Below are positions 39,256 to 53,470 of a stretch of DNA of 64,000 bases, one piece after another. Source of the stretch: Opeltia flavorubescens (taxonomy: Eukaryota; Ascomycota; Lecanoromycetes; Teloschistales; Teloschistaceae). The stretch's first letter is position 1. Every line of letters starts with the position of its first letter. The stretch lies in the NCBI GenBank assembly GCA_000442125.1, contig KE546971.1:1180583-1244582 (forward strand), read 5' to 3'. Under the pieces are notes generated by a model, which saw nothing but the letters and a program-made list of their open reading frames with translations, made no database searches and was not told the DNA's origin. A program made the position numbers and the translations under genes.

Positions 39256-42200
39256 TCGCAATTTTTAACTTAATTTAACTACTCTAAAACCCTACTTCTA
39301 GTAGTTATAATAGTATAATTGCCCTTTATTATTTATAATAACTTATTAATTTTCGCGAGTAGGCTATAATTAAAATCTTTAAATTTACCCGTATTAGGTA
39401 TAAGTACGCCGAATCCTTAAATACTATTTAGGCCGATTTTTAACGCTTATATACTAAATATTACTAAACTACTATATAATTAATAGCTATATAAAATGAA
39501 ATATTTAAAAGACGAGCGTTTAAAACTACTATCGCTACTATTATATAAAGAATACTTAAATAGTTTAACCCTAAAATTTTTAAAAGGGACCGAGTTAAAT
39601 TCTATAGCTAGTATTAATAAATAAACGCTAAACTTTTAACTAATTATAATTACTATAAAATAGAATATAATCGAGTATAATATATCTACTTATATATTAC
39701 TAATATTACTAGTTCGATTATCTTATTCTATATTTAAAACCCCGAGTCTAATAATATTAAAGGTATTAAAAAATAACTAGAGCTAGCTTTTAGCGACCTA
39801 AATCGTAAAATTAACGCCCGAATTAAACTAAAATATTTATAATAAAAAAATAAACCTTTTTTAAAATATTTAATTTTTTTTATAAAGTTTATATTTATTA
39901 TTAAAATTAATAAAGACTTTAAACGCTATTACTTAATCTATAATTTAAATCGCGAGTTTAATAGCTATTTAATTATTTTACTTCCTTTTATTAATTATTA
40001 AATTATATAAAAATATATCTTTAAAATTATAAACCGCTATACTAGTTACTAGTTTTAAAACCCGTAATATAATAAGATTTCCGGTAACTAGCGCTCTAAT
40101 AATAATAATTAGCGATTAGCTTCTACCTCTACTATTACTATTACCGCTACCGCTAGAGCCGCTGCTAGAGCCGTTATTATTACTAGTTATAGAGGAGACG
40201 CTATAAATATATTAATATTTACTGCTAATAAAAAGCTTAAAGCTAATAAAAAATAATAATATTTTATTTTTAAATTCTATATATACTATAAATAGAACCC
40301 TACTAATACTTTTTATATCTAATTAGCCGCTTATAATAATTATCGCGTGTAGCGGGGCCAGCCCTCTCTTTTAAATATAAAACCTATAGTAAAATCGAAA
40401 AATATTTAGTTTTTAAGCTAAATTATTTTTAAAAATCTTTAAAGGATTTTTTTTTATTAACTATCTATATAATTAATAACGAGCTTCTAAAATCTAAAGT
40501 TAATAAGTTTTTATTAATTATAAAAAAATTCCGTATAAATAATTCTATACTTTTTATTTATATAATAATTAATAATAAAAATTTTACTATTAGTTTTATT
40601 AATTAAATTTATACGCGTAATAATACTTTTATTACTACTATTTAAAATATAATAAAACCTTCCGCCTCGTTAATAGCGAGTCTATTTCCTATATTAAATA
40701 TTACTACTCTACTCCCGTTTATCTAAAGGATTATATCGAACTAATTTCTCTTTTTATAGTATCTAAATTAAATTATCTAGTAATCTTTAAGCGTGCCTAG
40801 TTAAATAAATATAACTCTATAATCGATTAGAAAAAAGATTCTTTTATATTTAAAAGCGACTACTACTATTAAAATTATTTAAAAGGTCCTACTAATTAAA
40901 TTGAAAAAGAATACCGGAATATATTTAAACTCGTTTATAAAAAGCTATTTATTTAGTTATCTAATATTTTAAAATTACTTCTAAAGCCTTTAAATTAAAT
41001 ATTAAGTAAATAAATGTAGTACCTTTCGCGTCTTTTATATATAATCTAGATAATAAATTCTTTACCTTTTTAATAATAGATATTAATAAATATTTAAAGG
41101 AATTTAAACCTTTATAATTTATATCTACCTAAAAACCTTAAATTTTACTTCGCTTAATAATATATATTAAAACCTTAAAAAATAGTTATAGCCGAATAAA
41201 CTATAAGCTCGTTAACTATATATTAGTAGTAGTATTACCTTCTAATATTACTAAAGCTCTCGCTAATAAATTTAAAGTAAACCCCCGGCTTTTTTATTCT
41301 ACCGACTATTATAATCTTCTAGAAACCTTTTTAAAATAAATAACTAATATATTTTTTAAAAAACGTCCCTATAATTATAAAATTAAGCTAATAAAAGGTA
41401 TACTTTTATTTAAAGGGCCCTTTTATAGTATAAATTATAATAAACTAGCTATACTTCGAAAAACTTTTAAAGAAAATTTTAATAAAAGATTTATCTGTAG
41501 TAGCTCTTTAAATATTTTATCCTTTATATTATTCGCTAAAAAGTTTAAAAAAGGTCTCTAGTTTTATATTAATTACTATAAATTTAATAAAATTATTAAA
41601 AAGAATTATTATTCTATCCCTTTATTATAAAAAACTCTAGATTATTTATATAAGGCTAAGATCTTTATTAAGCTAGATATTATTACTATTTTTAATAAAT
41701 TTTATATCGTCGAGGGTTATAAATAGATAATAGTAATATAAACTTGTTATAGTTTATTTAAATAGCTAGTATTACTATTTAAATTATTTAATAACCTAAG
41801 TTTTTTTTAAAAATATATTAATAATATCTTTTATAAATACTTTGATATTTTTTATACCGCCTATATTAATAATATCCTTATTTATAGTAATAATTTAAAA
41901 AAATATAAATAATATATTTAAAAAGTATTAATAATATTTAAAAGTATTAATCTATAAGTAGATATTATTAAATATAAATTCTATACTACTTAAATTAAAT
42001 ACTTTAGTTTTATTATTACTATTAAAAGCTTTAAAATAAATTTTATAAAAATTAAAGTTGTTCGAAATTAAAATAATCTTTAAAATACTAAAAAAATACT
42101 ATTTTTAATTAGGTTCGCTAACTTTTATCGATATTTTATTAAAAATTTCGTTTTTATTATTAAACTTCTTTATAAATTTATATATAAAGATATATTTTTT

Positions 42201-43193
42201 TAATAGACTACCGTTTATTAATAAACTTTTAATACTTTAAAGAAAGCTTTTATTTTAGATATAATTCTAGTTTATTATAATTCTAATAAAGAAAATATTA
42301 TAAAAACTAATACTTCTAATATTACTATAAAAAAAATACTTTTTTAGTATAATAATAATAGACTTTTTAAATCTATTATTTATTTATTTTTATAAAATAA
42401 CTCCGTAGTAAATTAACTATAAAATTTATAATAAAAAACTTTTAGCGATTATCTAGTATCTAGAATAATAAAGGTCCGAATTTAAAGGAATACCGGACGC
42501 TTTTACTATTTTTACTAATTATAAAAACTTTAAATACTTTATATTTATTAAAGTCCTTAGCTACTAGTAAATTTAATAGATTTAATTTCTTTTTTATTTT
42601 AACTTTAAAATTAAATACCGTTTAAATCGTTAAAATATTAAATTTAATATTTTAACTCGACGTACTAATAACCTTTTTAAAAAAAAATTTATATCTAGAA
42701 TATTAAAAGTAAATCCTTATTAAACTCGAGTTAATAATCGATACTACTTTTATAAAAACTACTAATAATTTAAACTTAAAGCCTAAAAATATTTCTAGTA
42801 CTCCTAAAAGTTCTAGCGATAAAAATAATAATTATTTACGCTTTTTAAAGGATTTTATCGTTAAAACCTCCCGAGATAACCCTTTTATATAAAAAATACT
42901 TGAACTTTTTTATAGCGGGCCGGGGGCTATACGCTTTAAATATATCTTTTTAATAGAGTATAAAAAGTAAAATAAACTTTTATATTATTAAAACTACCTA
43001 TTTATCCCCGACTCTAAATTTTTAAAAAATCGCCTTTATTAACTATATCACGATTATTTTATTATTAGTTACTTTAAAAGAGCTAAAATTTATAAACTAT
43101 TATATTAAAACTATAGATAATTTAAAAACTATAAGTATATAATACGATATATTCGAAATTATTACCTCTATACTAGAAATAAATCTAGGTATA
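39256..43193 (+). pseudogene. Element IV gag-pol relic (5' part)
   Basis: Plus strand. RT at about 41540-41900: KFKKGL.FYINY.KFNKIIKKNYYSIPL, KIFIKLDIITIFNKFYI, then AYINNILIYS at 41859-41888 (YIDD box with both D codons now N). RNase H follows to about 42700. The integrase zinc finger C-terminal part is at about 43150-43193 (YIRNYYLYTRNKSR), where element III interrupts at GTATA. Gag is inferred in 39300-40500 from order only. Confidence 0.78.
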
Positions 43194-43390
43194 TATCGAA
43201 AATATACAAGTAGTATACCGCCAAGTATACTAAAACGGGTACTCTTATAGAGTCTTAGCAGAGCTTTATTTACCTAATCGGGTTAGACTAGTATAGGAGT
43301 ATCCCCAGCTACTAGATTTATCTATATATAAAGTAGGTAAAGCCTATTAATTAATTAATTAAGTAGTATTCTATATATATAATTTTAATA
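43194..43390 (+). repeat. Element III 5' LTR (197 bp)
   Basis: Aligns along its length with 49987-50183. Followed by GGTTATAAACCCGGAG, a candidate primer-binding site, although the tRNA is not identified. Confidence 0.9.
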
Positions 43391-44599
43391 GGTTATAAAC
43401 CCGGAGTTTAAAACTATTTATTTATATTTATTATATTATTTAATTTATCGCTCCTATTTTTATATAAATACTTTCTAGTATTATTAATATATACTATATT
43501 TAGGTACCTATTAAAACTTTTTATAAAGCCTATAACCAGGCGAGTAATATATAGAATTTCTAAATAAAATAAAAAAAAAGAGGAATAAGCTCAACTTATA
43601 ACTATTATATATTATATTATAGTTTTTAGACTTTATATATTAATATAATCTAGATTTATTAGCTAAATTAATCTATATACTTATTTTTTATATTTTATTT
43701 ATTAAATAACTATTATACTAAACTTTAAATAGAATATTAATTTATTATATAATTATATTTTATTATTTCTTAGAAGATAGTATAAAATTAGAATAATATA
43801 ACGCTATTATTAATTAATAAAACGCGCTATAGCGCTTTTAAACTATTTTCCCTACTATTTTAAAAAGAATCTAGATATTTAAATAGTTATATAAATATTT
43901 ACTAGTTTTACTAGCAGTTTTAAAATATAAATAAAAGAACTAGCGCTATTATAATACTAGATTTCACTTATAAAAAAAAGGCTGGTTAATAGTTTTCTAG
44001 CTATTATATTCTATTATTAATTATTTGTATTAGTTAAAAAGTTTAGAATATATTTATTAACTACTAAAACTATTATATAATATATTATTAAATAGAAAGC
44101 CCCTATATATCTACTATCTATTTTCCTAGCTTCTATATTACTAGTTATATTAGCTATAGTAGGCCTATTAAAATAATATTAAACTTTACTATTTAAGGTA
44201 CTTTTTTATTTATATAAAATAAATAAATAATTTAAACGATTTATTAAAGAATATTTTTCCAAAAATCTATCTCTAAATCTTTATATATAATATATTAATA
44301 AAAATTTTTATTAAATTATTAAAAAACTTTAAATTATTAATAAATATTAATAAAATATTAATATTACTAGTAGTAATTTTAACGAGCTTAATAATTAAGA
44401 TTTTAATTATTAATTATCTAATCGATTACCTTTTATATTAGTTTAATTAATAAAACCTAACTTTAATAATCTATCTAGCCTATTATTACTAGTATATCTT
44501 TTCGGTCTAGCGGTTAATACTTTATCTAGTAGCCCTTTTATTTCTTTTTTATTTTCTTTTTTATTAACTTCTATACCTAATTATTTACTAATACCTAGC

Positions 44600-47500
44600 T
44601 ATAGTTATTTATATTTATTAACCTCGCGAGATTATAGTAAATTTATTAATATTATATTTTTTAACGAGGATACTATTAAACTAAAGAATTTAAATTTTAT
44701 AATTTTATTAATTACGATTTTAAATATATTTAATAATTAGAAATTATAAAATCGTTATATTAAAGAATTTCTATTAATTAATAAACTAGATAATATTTTT
44801 AAAAAAGTTCCTAACTATTATATATCTACTCCTCTATAATAACGCCGGAATAAAAAAGTATATAGAGTTATTAAAGTAATCTATAGATTAAATACCTATA
44901 TTTTTATAAAATATATAAATATACTATTATAAATAATTATTAAGTTTAAAACTAGTTTCGAATTATAAAAAACTATTAATTTAAAATAAATTTAGGCCTA
45001 TTTTAATAATTTTTATTATTTATAATTTAAAAATATTAAGGAATATATAATAGAATTCTACTATTTAAATAATAAACTTATAGCTATAAATCTTATTTTT
45101 TCTAAATTAATATTTATCAATTCATTTCTTTTAGGCCTTAAACCTAATTTTTCGATTTTTTATATTATTTTTACTACTACTAATATCGTTATATCTAAAG
45201 CCGGTATACGAGGCGTTATTCTAGACGAAATAGTCTATATAACTAGAAGGGAGGAACGCTTTTAATAAATCGATACCTTTATTAATTTAATAGTAATAAT
45301 AGCTATAAATAGTAAAAAACGTTTAGCGGATTAGTATATTATTTATAAAAAATTAGGCTATCTAGTTAAAAATTACTTTAAAGGCTATCTTAAACTCTAC
45401 TTAAAATAGTATAAAGGAGGCTAAAATAGCCGTAGAGGTAATTATAGAAGTTATAATAGCTATAACGGTTATAATAATAATAAAGGTAGTAGTAAAAATA
45501 ATAAAAATAAAAAAAAGAATAATAAAAAATACTATTATAATAATAATAATAATTTATATTTTAAATCTAAAAAAAGTAAGTAAAAAGATAATAAAAAAAC
45601 CGTTAGTTTTTTAATAATAACTACTCTATCAGCTATTAATCTAAATCTTACTAATAACTAGATACTTAATAGTATTTATTTATAGTATACTACTTTTTAA
45701 AAATATTTATTAAGCGACCTTTATCTACTAAAACGGATATAAATAATAGAATATTTTAGTATTAAAGATAGCCTAATATATATAAATATACTAAAGCTTT
45801 AATATATAATTAATAAAAAACTAAAACTAGTTATCATTATAGATATCTAATATACGCTAGAATTAGTAGTTAATCTATTATTAATAGACTAGCTTTAAAA
45901 AAAAAGTACTAAATTTAAACTACTAGATAAAGGTTTTTATTTTAATTTTAAAGCTTTTAAAACTATATTAATTATTAATAGGCGCGGTAAATATTACTTA
46001 TTATATCTAATTAAAATACTTTTATTAGTACTATTAAAAGCTATAAATATATCTTTAATAACTATAAATAAAAAAGTTAAAAAAATCTAATATACCCGTT
46101 TAGATTATATTAGTAATTAAAATCTTTAAAAGTTTATTAATTAAATAATCGATATTAATTTAAAATAAATTCTAGATAATTATAAATATAGATTTTATAT
46201 AATTAATAAATAATATCGTTATTTTTATATTTCGCCGATTAAATCTAGTAAGTTACTAATAAAACTAGTTTATTTAAATACTATAGATCCCGTTTAAACG
46301 TTCTTCTATAAACTTTTTATAGCTTATAATAATATAGTTTATATACTAACCTTTTTAAGTAATACGATTTAAATTTATAATATATTCTATTATAAAATAA
46401 AAAACGCTAAAACTATTTATACTTACTAGAATAAATTTCGAGTTTTATATAAAATAGGTTTTTATAGAATTAAACGTTTTTAAAATAATAATAATAATAA
46501 ATATAAAAATAGATTCTTTACTATTAATTTTATAAAATATAATATATATTAAAAACTTATTATTACTAAAAATTTAAAGTAAAATAAAACTATTAAATAA
46601 TTTAAATAAATAATTATATATAAAACGTATCTAATAATTATTATTAGTAGTATAGATTTAAAATACTTATTTTTCTTTATTAAAGCTACTGCTTTTTTTT
46701 ATTTTGAATTATTAAATAATAAATTTAATAATATAATACTATATTAAAAAATGTATAAAATTCTACCGAATCTATTTAAATTTTATATTTTAGGCTTAAC
46801 TATATATCCTTTCTATATATACTACCTTCGTAAATTTTACCCTCGGGCTAAATATTATATTTATATTAGCTATTTTTTAAATAGTATATATAAACTAATA
46901 AAACCCGATAATAAAATTATTTATTATTATTTAATAAAGTTTAATAAATTTAATAACTTAAATATAAATAATATTAAAGATAGTAATAATAAATTAAAAT
47001 AATTTAAACTAGCTTTTAAATATTAAAAGCGGCCCTTATATATAAATATTAAAAGGTTATTTTTTAAATAAATATTATATATAGATTAAAAATCTGCGGT
47101 ATATAATTAATTAATATTTTTACTATTAATATTATTATAGTTTATATTAAATTTATTATAAAAATTCTTACTTCCGCTATTATTAATAATTTAAGTATAT
47201 TATAGTAAACGGTTTTTAGTAAAAATAACTAGTTTAATTTAAAACTATTCTATTAATATATTAATTAATATTTTTAAAACCTATTTATAATTACGCCTCT
47301 TTTAATTATTATCTAAATTATTAAATCTAATTACTTTTCTATTAGCTCTACTTAATAAGATAGGCCCTAAAGGCAACCCTCTAGAGTTTAGAATATATAG
47401 AGAAGCGATAACTAGACTATACACTGAATAATAGAAATAAATAATAAAAAAAAAACTAAAGTTTTCAAAATATTATAATATATAAATAATATATATTAAA

Positions 47501-48930
47501 TAATTACTTCTATTTATATAATTTATTTTTTTTAACCGCTAGGTTTTTAAAGTTAAAAAGGATATATATATTAATTTTACTAAATTTAAGATATAATAGA
47601 TAGTTTATAGTTTTCTATAATAGTTTAGTATTAATTATAATAAAACCTTTATATTAATAGTAAAGCTAATAAATTATAAAGTAATCTTTACTATATTAGC
47701 TATTTTAGGCCTTAAAGTTAACTAAATAGATATAAAAATAGCCTTCTTATATAATAAAATTATAAAAGTTATATATATAGAATACCTCTATAATTTTAAT
47801 AATTCTAGCCTTATCTATAAACTAAATAAAATTTTATATAAATTTAAATAAAGCTTTTAAGCTTAGTATAAATATCTCACTTATTTTTTTAAAGTAATTA
47901 ATTTCTAATTTTTATTATCTAATTATAGTATATTCTATAACGGGCGTATTATTATTAGTATATATATAGATAATATTTTTATTTATAGCTATCGTTTAAA
48001 AGTTAATTCTATTAAAAAGCAGTTTAATAATACTTTTTAGATATTAGATTTAAACCCTATTAATTATTATTTAAATATAAAAGTTACTAGAAATTATAAA
48101 GTTAGTATTTTTTATTTTAACTAAATAGCTTATATCGAATAAATTTTAAGCGACTATAGAATAATATAATATAAGCCGGTTTATACGCTAATAATAACTA
48201 ATTACTATTTAATTCCCTCTACCGACCTATAATATAAATACTTAATAAAGCTAAAACGCTAATATTAAAATATAATTAGCTTATTAATATATATTATACT
48301 AGAAATTTAATCTAATATCGCTTATATAGTATTAATAGTTAGCCGCTTTATATTAAATTTAATATAATTATACTTCGTTACTATTTAACGGATTTTTTAA
48401 TATTTATAGAGTATTAAAAATTTAATTTTAATATATATTAAGGGTTTAAAGTAGCTAAAAGGCTAGATAAATTTAAACTAGGCCGGTAATTATAATATAC
48501 GATATTTTATATCTAGTTATATCTTTTATATTAGTAGCGGCGCTATTAGCTAATTATTTAAATAATAAAATATAATAATACTATCTATCTGTAAAGCGGA
48601 ATATAAAAGCTAGATTTAGGCGATTAAAGAAGTAATTTAGCTATAAAATCTACTTAACTAGTTATTTATTAATAGTATAAATAATTTAAATTCGGAACTA
48701 GTAACGGTAATATTTTACAGTAATAATTAGAGGGCTATTACTTTTATTAAAAATCCTTAGTTTTATAAATATACTAAATATATAAATATTAAAATTAAGT
48801 TTTTATACGAATAACTAGATAAAAAAATAATAAACCTAGCTTTTACGCCTATAAATAAATAAGTTACTAATAGGCTTACTAAAACTTTCAATAAGTTAGT
48901 TTTTAAATATTTTTATAATATATTTAATCT
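44600..48930 (+). pseudogene. Element III Copia gag-pol relic
   Basis: Plus strand. 45420-45590 is a Gly/Asn/Arg/Lys-rich segment followed by a decayed CCHC knuckle. 46751-47002 keeps an 83-codon frame from the integrase C-terminal part (ILGLTIYPFYIYYLRKFYP, YFLNSIYKL..PDNKI). RT follows with DIKIAFLYNKI at about 47730 and VYIDNIFIY at about 47960. RNase H at about 48540-48930 includes ICKAEYK and FYSNN.RAITFIKNP. RIP-type stops throughout, so not functional. Confidence 0.82.
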
Positions 48931-49503
48931 TTAATAACTAAAAGGTTATATACCGCTAATACCGCTAAAAATAAAGCTTAAATAATTATATATATACCGT
49001 AAAGTAAACCTTTAATTTGTTTTTTCTTACTATTATTATCGGAATTCGCTATAACTTTTTAATTTTAGGCTATAAAAGCTTTAATAATCTATTAAACTAT
49101 AGAATAAACTTATTTTTACTATTAAATACTAGGGATTATCCACTATAAGCGCGCTATATACGGTTTTAATATACTTCCGGGCGTAATCTACGGGCGTAAT
49201 CTACTATAATACTATAAACGTTTTTATTAATAATATTACTAATTCTTATCCGATTGTTATTATATTTATATAGGGTATTTAGATACCCTATAACCATAAA
49301 CCCTCGTTATTAAATTAGATATATACCGCCTATAGCTACTATTATAAGCTCGCCGCTATTTACCTAGCTATTAATATATAAAATTATTATAAAATAACGA
49401 AAGGCTTTATTCCTATATATTCTATAGACCTATTTTTATTTAAAATTCGCGAATCTAAATTTATAGTAAAATTTTATTTTTAAAATATATATAAAAGTAT
49501 AAA

Positions 49504-49590
49504 AAAAGTATATTATATTACTAAAAGTATATTATATTATTAAAGGTATATCCTATTATTAAAGATATATTATATTACTAAAAGTATACG
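49504..49590. repeat. Tandem repeat, 19-bp unit, 4.5 copies
   Basis: Units start at 49504, 49523, 49542 and 49561, consensus AAAAGTATATTATATTACT, near the 3' end of element III. Confidence 0.8.
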
Positions 49591-49986
49591 ATATAAAATC
49601 CCCTTTTAATAGAGGGAAGTTAGTAAAATACTCTTAAAATTAATTCCTATTAAAGTCGGTAAAATAGATCTATAATAGGTAAAATAAATACGTATATTTT
49701 ATATATAGTAAATTAGTATTAATACCGTATAAAAATATACTACTATTATAGAGGATTTAATATTATAGAAGCTCTATATTAGTTATTTTATACGAAATTA
49801 TTTAGCGTTAAAGAGTATATTAAAATTATTAAAATAGCGGACTTATAAGCCTATAGAAACTCTATACTTCTATCTTATTTTATCTAGTTTCCTTTGTTTT
49901 TTTTCGATTAACGTAACTATATATATATCTATTTTTCCTTTTTAATCTTCTACTAAGGTATTAGTAATATAATACTTATATAAAAG

Positions 49987-50183
49987 TATCGAAAGTATAT
50001 AAATAATATACCGCTAAGTATACTAAAACGGGTACTCCTATAAAGCTTTAATAAAGCTTTATTTACTTAATCGGGTTAGATTGGTATAGGAGTATTCCTA
50101 GCCACCAGATTTATCTATATATAAAATAGGTAGAGTCTACTGGTTAATCAATCAAGCAGTATTTTATATATATAATTTCAATA
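49987..50183 (+). repeat. Element III 3' LTR (197 bp)
   Basis: Partner of 43194-43390. Less mutated (for example GGTTAATCAATCAAGCAG). Followed by GTACA. Confidence 0.9.
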
Positions 50184-50188
50184 GTACA

Positions 50189-51320
50189 AATTTAAAACTA
50201 GCGTATTAAAGTTTCTATCTATATTTATCTAGCGTTAATATAATATTTTAATAGATTTTATTACTAAACTACTCGAAAGTAATAGATACGATATAATTAT
50301 AATAGTAATAGATTGTTTATTAAAAATACGCTATTATATACCCTATTATAAAACTAATAATACTAAAAAATTTATTAGGCTATTTAAAAACTATATTTAA
50401 AAGATATATAGTCTATTTAAAAGTATTATTTCTAATTAAGATACTTTATTTATAAACCGATTCTAGAAAGCTATTTATAAAAGAACTCGAACGTTTAAAA
50501 ATCTTTTTAACGCCTTTTATCCTGAAACTAATAGCTAAATTAAACGCCTAAATATTATTATAAAATAATACCTATAGAACTATATTATTTATTTATAGAA
50601 CGACCAGGTTAAATAATTATTAGCTACTGAATTTAATACTAATAACTATACTTTTAAAACTACTATAGTAAATTTATTTTTTATTAACTATAGATTTTAC
50701 TTTTAAATAGGTTTAGAGTCCTTTAATATTTCTAGCCCGGATACTTTTTATAAGGAAACCGGTATAATAAATAAATTCGTTAATATTATAAAGGAAATTA
50801 TTAAATATCTTCGTTTTAAAATAACGCTAATATAAATTAAATATACCGAGTATACTAATAATAACCGCGCGCTAGCGCTAAAACTTAATATTAGCGATCT
50901 TATTTAATTTAATATCCGTAATATTAAAATATATAGATTTTTAAAAAAATTAGATTATAAATATAAAAGATCCTATTCTATATCTAAAGTTATCAGCCTT
51001 TATATCTACCACCTAAAACTATCCCTAGAGTTATATATTGAATTTATTTTTAGTATAGCTCTATTAAAGCCTACTATTAATAATTTCTATTCGGAATAAA
51101 TCATCCCGCTGCTACTATTTATAGAAATCGATAGTAAAAAAGAATATAAGCTAAAATATATTCTAAACTTTTTATATTAATATAACTAGTTATATTATTA
51201 GGTTTAATAGAAAAATTATAATATATTATAGTTAATTCCGGCCGAAAACCTTACTAATATTAAACGCTTATTAGCTATTTTTTATATCTAATACTTCTAT
51301 AAATTCTTAAAGTTTTATAT
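50189..51320 (+). pseudogene. Element IV integrase core and chromodomain-like end
   Basis: Resumes after the GTACA duplication. About 50246 on reads IDFITKLLESNRYDIIIVVID, then NTKKFIRLF, SIISN and LFINRF.KAIYKRTRTF, a Gypsy integrase core. Around 51108-51310 EIDSKKEYKLKYIL, then a run of former tryptophan/glutamine codons and LIPAENLTNIKRLLAIF, a chromodomain-like C-terminus. Decayed by RIP-type stops. Confidence 0.75.
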
Positions 51321-51705
51321 CCGAACCCGCCGCTAAATAATAACTTAAATACTATATTTTACGCTGAATCCTATTTATTACGGTATTATAATTAAAATAG
51401 ATAATTATTATAGTATATAATTATTATAAGCTTTAAATAATACTATTTTATATATTTTAAAAGTATATTTTTATTTAAAAATCGCGAATTTAGAATTATA
51501 ATAAAACTTTATTTTAAATTTATATATAAAAATATAAAAATAATATTTTAATTATTAGAATTTTTTTTTTAGATTTCTTTAAAAGGCCTTCTAGTAGTTT
51601 TTAGATACTATTTCGCCTTTAATCTCCTTCTAATTAACTATTAATAACCTCTACCGTTATTTAAACGAACTGTTCTCGAGGAACTTGGAATACTAAAAAA
51701 GGAGC

Positions 51706-51948
51706 TATTATTATAATACTAGTATATATAGTTTAAAAAGTAAATATATAATTTTAAAATAATAATTTCTTTATAATATTCGTTTAGTAATTAAATTTAT
51801 ATAAAAAATCTATAGACGTAATTTATATATCTATTTAATAATAAATTTTTTCTTTTTTTTTTCTTTTTTATACGATATTTTATATATTATTTACCTTAAT
51901 AGCTTGAATCTATATATCTCTCAGACCAATTTTTTTAACCCCGTAATA
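51706..51948 (+). repeat. Element IV 3' LTR (about 243 bp)
   Basis: Partner of 21976-22219. The start is ambiguous by 3 bp (51706 or 51709) because of a TAT slippage. Ends CCGTAATA and is followed by ATAGC. Confidence 0.83.
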
Positions 51949-51953
51949 ATAGC

Positions 51954-53213
51954 CGTATATTAAATATAAGAATTTAATATAGTAGTTTACCGATTGTAAA
52001 AAATATATCGATATTTTATAAAAAAAAATTTTTATAAAAAAAAAATTTTTATAAAAAAAAAATTTTTATAAAAAAGAAATTTATTAAATAACTTCTAGAT
52101 TTAATAAAAAATCTAAAATTTAATAATATAATTATTTTAAACTATTAAATACTGAAAATAAACTATTTATTAAAAATAATTTTATTCAATATTATAAAAA
52201 TATATTTAATAATCTAACGATCCAGAATATATAAATAAAAGCCTGATTAAAATTTATAAAATAATTAAAATTATAATTAATATTTATATTTAACTAATAT
52301 TTATAATAATATTATAGTAATTTAAATTATTTAATAGATAAATTTATAAAAACTTTTTATTTATAAATTAAAATAGATAAATAAATTAATAATAAAATAT
52401 TATAAAATTTTAAAAAATTAAAAACCTAATAAATTTTTTTAATATAATATATTATATTAGAATAATATTAATAAAAAATAGGTACTATATTTAAATTAAA
52501 ATATTTAATAAAAATTTTTAATTTTTTAAATAAAATAGTTAAAAAAAAATTTATAAAAAAAAAATTTAGATTATAATAAAAATAAAAATTAGAATTTAAT
52601 TAAATATTTAAAAAAATATAAAAAAATAGTATTTAAAATAAAATATTAGATTTATAAAATTAAAAAATATAAAACGGATAATTTTATATATTTTAGATTT
52701 ATAAAAAAATAAAAAAAATATAATAAAGGGAAAAAAATATAGGAAAAAAATAAATTTTAATATATATCGCTATTATATTAGAATTACCTATAATTAAATA
52801 AGAAATATTTATTATAATAGTTTTTTTATATATTAATATTTTTATAAAACTTTAAAGAATTTATTATTTAATTAATTTTAATATAAAAAAAAGTTTTATT
52901 TTATAAATATTTATTAAAAAAATTTTTTTATTTAAAAATTAAATAGTTTTAAAATAAATTAAACCGGTAAATAATTATCGAATTCTATTTTATAATTTTT
53001 ATTTATTAAATAAAAATTTAATAAATAATTATAAAATAAAAAAGTATTAAAAGAATAATTACTATATAATAAATATATATAAATATAATACGATTTTAAA
53101 CTACTTTTAATTAATAAAAATAAATTCTAATTTTTATTAATAAAATTAAAAATAGATTTATAAAAATACTTTTATTATTTATAAAACTTTATTAAATTAA
53201 ATTCGTATTTATA
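51954..53213. repeat. RIP-degraded AT-rich DNA with a 17-bp A/T tandem repeat
   Basis: Right flank of element IV, continuation of the DNA left of 21970. 52015-52077 has about four copies of TTTTTATAAAAAAAAAA. No coding motif recognised. Confidence 0.5.
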
Positions 53214-53470
53214 TATAAAAAGGATATAATAATAGAGAAACTGTATAGAAGTATAGGTAATAGTCTAGCGTTCTACTATTATATATATAGAGCTATATAT
53301 AAAGAATATATATATATTAATATCTAGAAAGCTATAAATATTAGAGGGAATTCCTTTAACTATATAAGCCCCCTTTCCTATTAGTATAATATAGCGATAT
53401 AACGTCTTAGTTAAAGCTATATAACGGCTTTATAATATTATAATAAGCTAGACTATTATTAATTATAATA
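53214..53470 (-). repeat. Copy B 3' LTR (257 bp)
   Basis: Reverse complement of the family I LTR, with ends TATAAAAAGG and TTAATTATAATA. Next to it, inside, is a C/T run (the polypurine tract on the minus strand). Confidence 0.9.

Larger units (their letters stand above)
43194..50183 (+). mobile_element. Ty1/Copia element III, inserted in element IV integrase
   Basis: LTRs 43194-43390 and 49987-50183, both 197 bp. Flanks are GTATA (43189-43193) and GTACA (50184-50188), one C/T difference. Total 6990 bp. Internal relic order gag-knuckle, integrase, RT, RNase H is the Copia order. Removing the element restores a continuous element IV integrase reading (NKSRYKFKTS). Confidence 0.92.
21976..51948 (+). 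mobile_element. Ty3/Gypsy chromodomain element IV, host of two nested insertions
   Basis: LTRs 21976-22219 and about 51706-51948, flanked by ATAGC at 21971-21975 and 51949-51953. Subtracting element I and element III with their duplications leaves about 6.07 kb, a normal Gypsy length. Plus-strand relics run in order: gag-like region (39.3-40.5 kb), reverse transcriptase (about 41.5-41.9 kb), integrase zinc finger (43.08-43.19 kb), integrase core (50.19-50.56 kb), chromodomain-like end (51.1-51.3 kb). A purine run (AAAAAAGGAGC) sits just before the 3' LTR, as expected for a polypurine tract. Confidence 0.87.

Noticed and set aside
46751-47002. An 83-codon plus-strand frame as a standalone gene
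   Set aside because: Its sequence fits the Copia integrase C-terminal region within element III, so it is a surviving fragment of pol.
49504-49590. CRISPR-like short repeat array
   Set aside because: Units are contiguous with no spacers, AT-only, inside a fungal retrotransposon.
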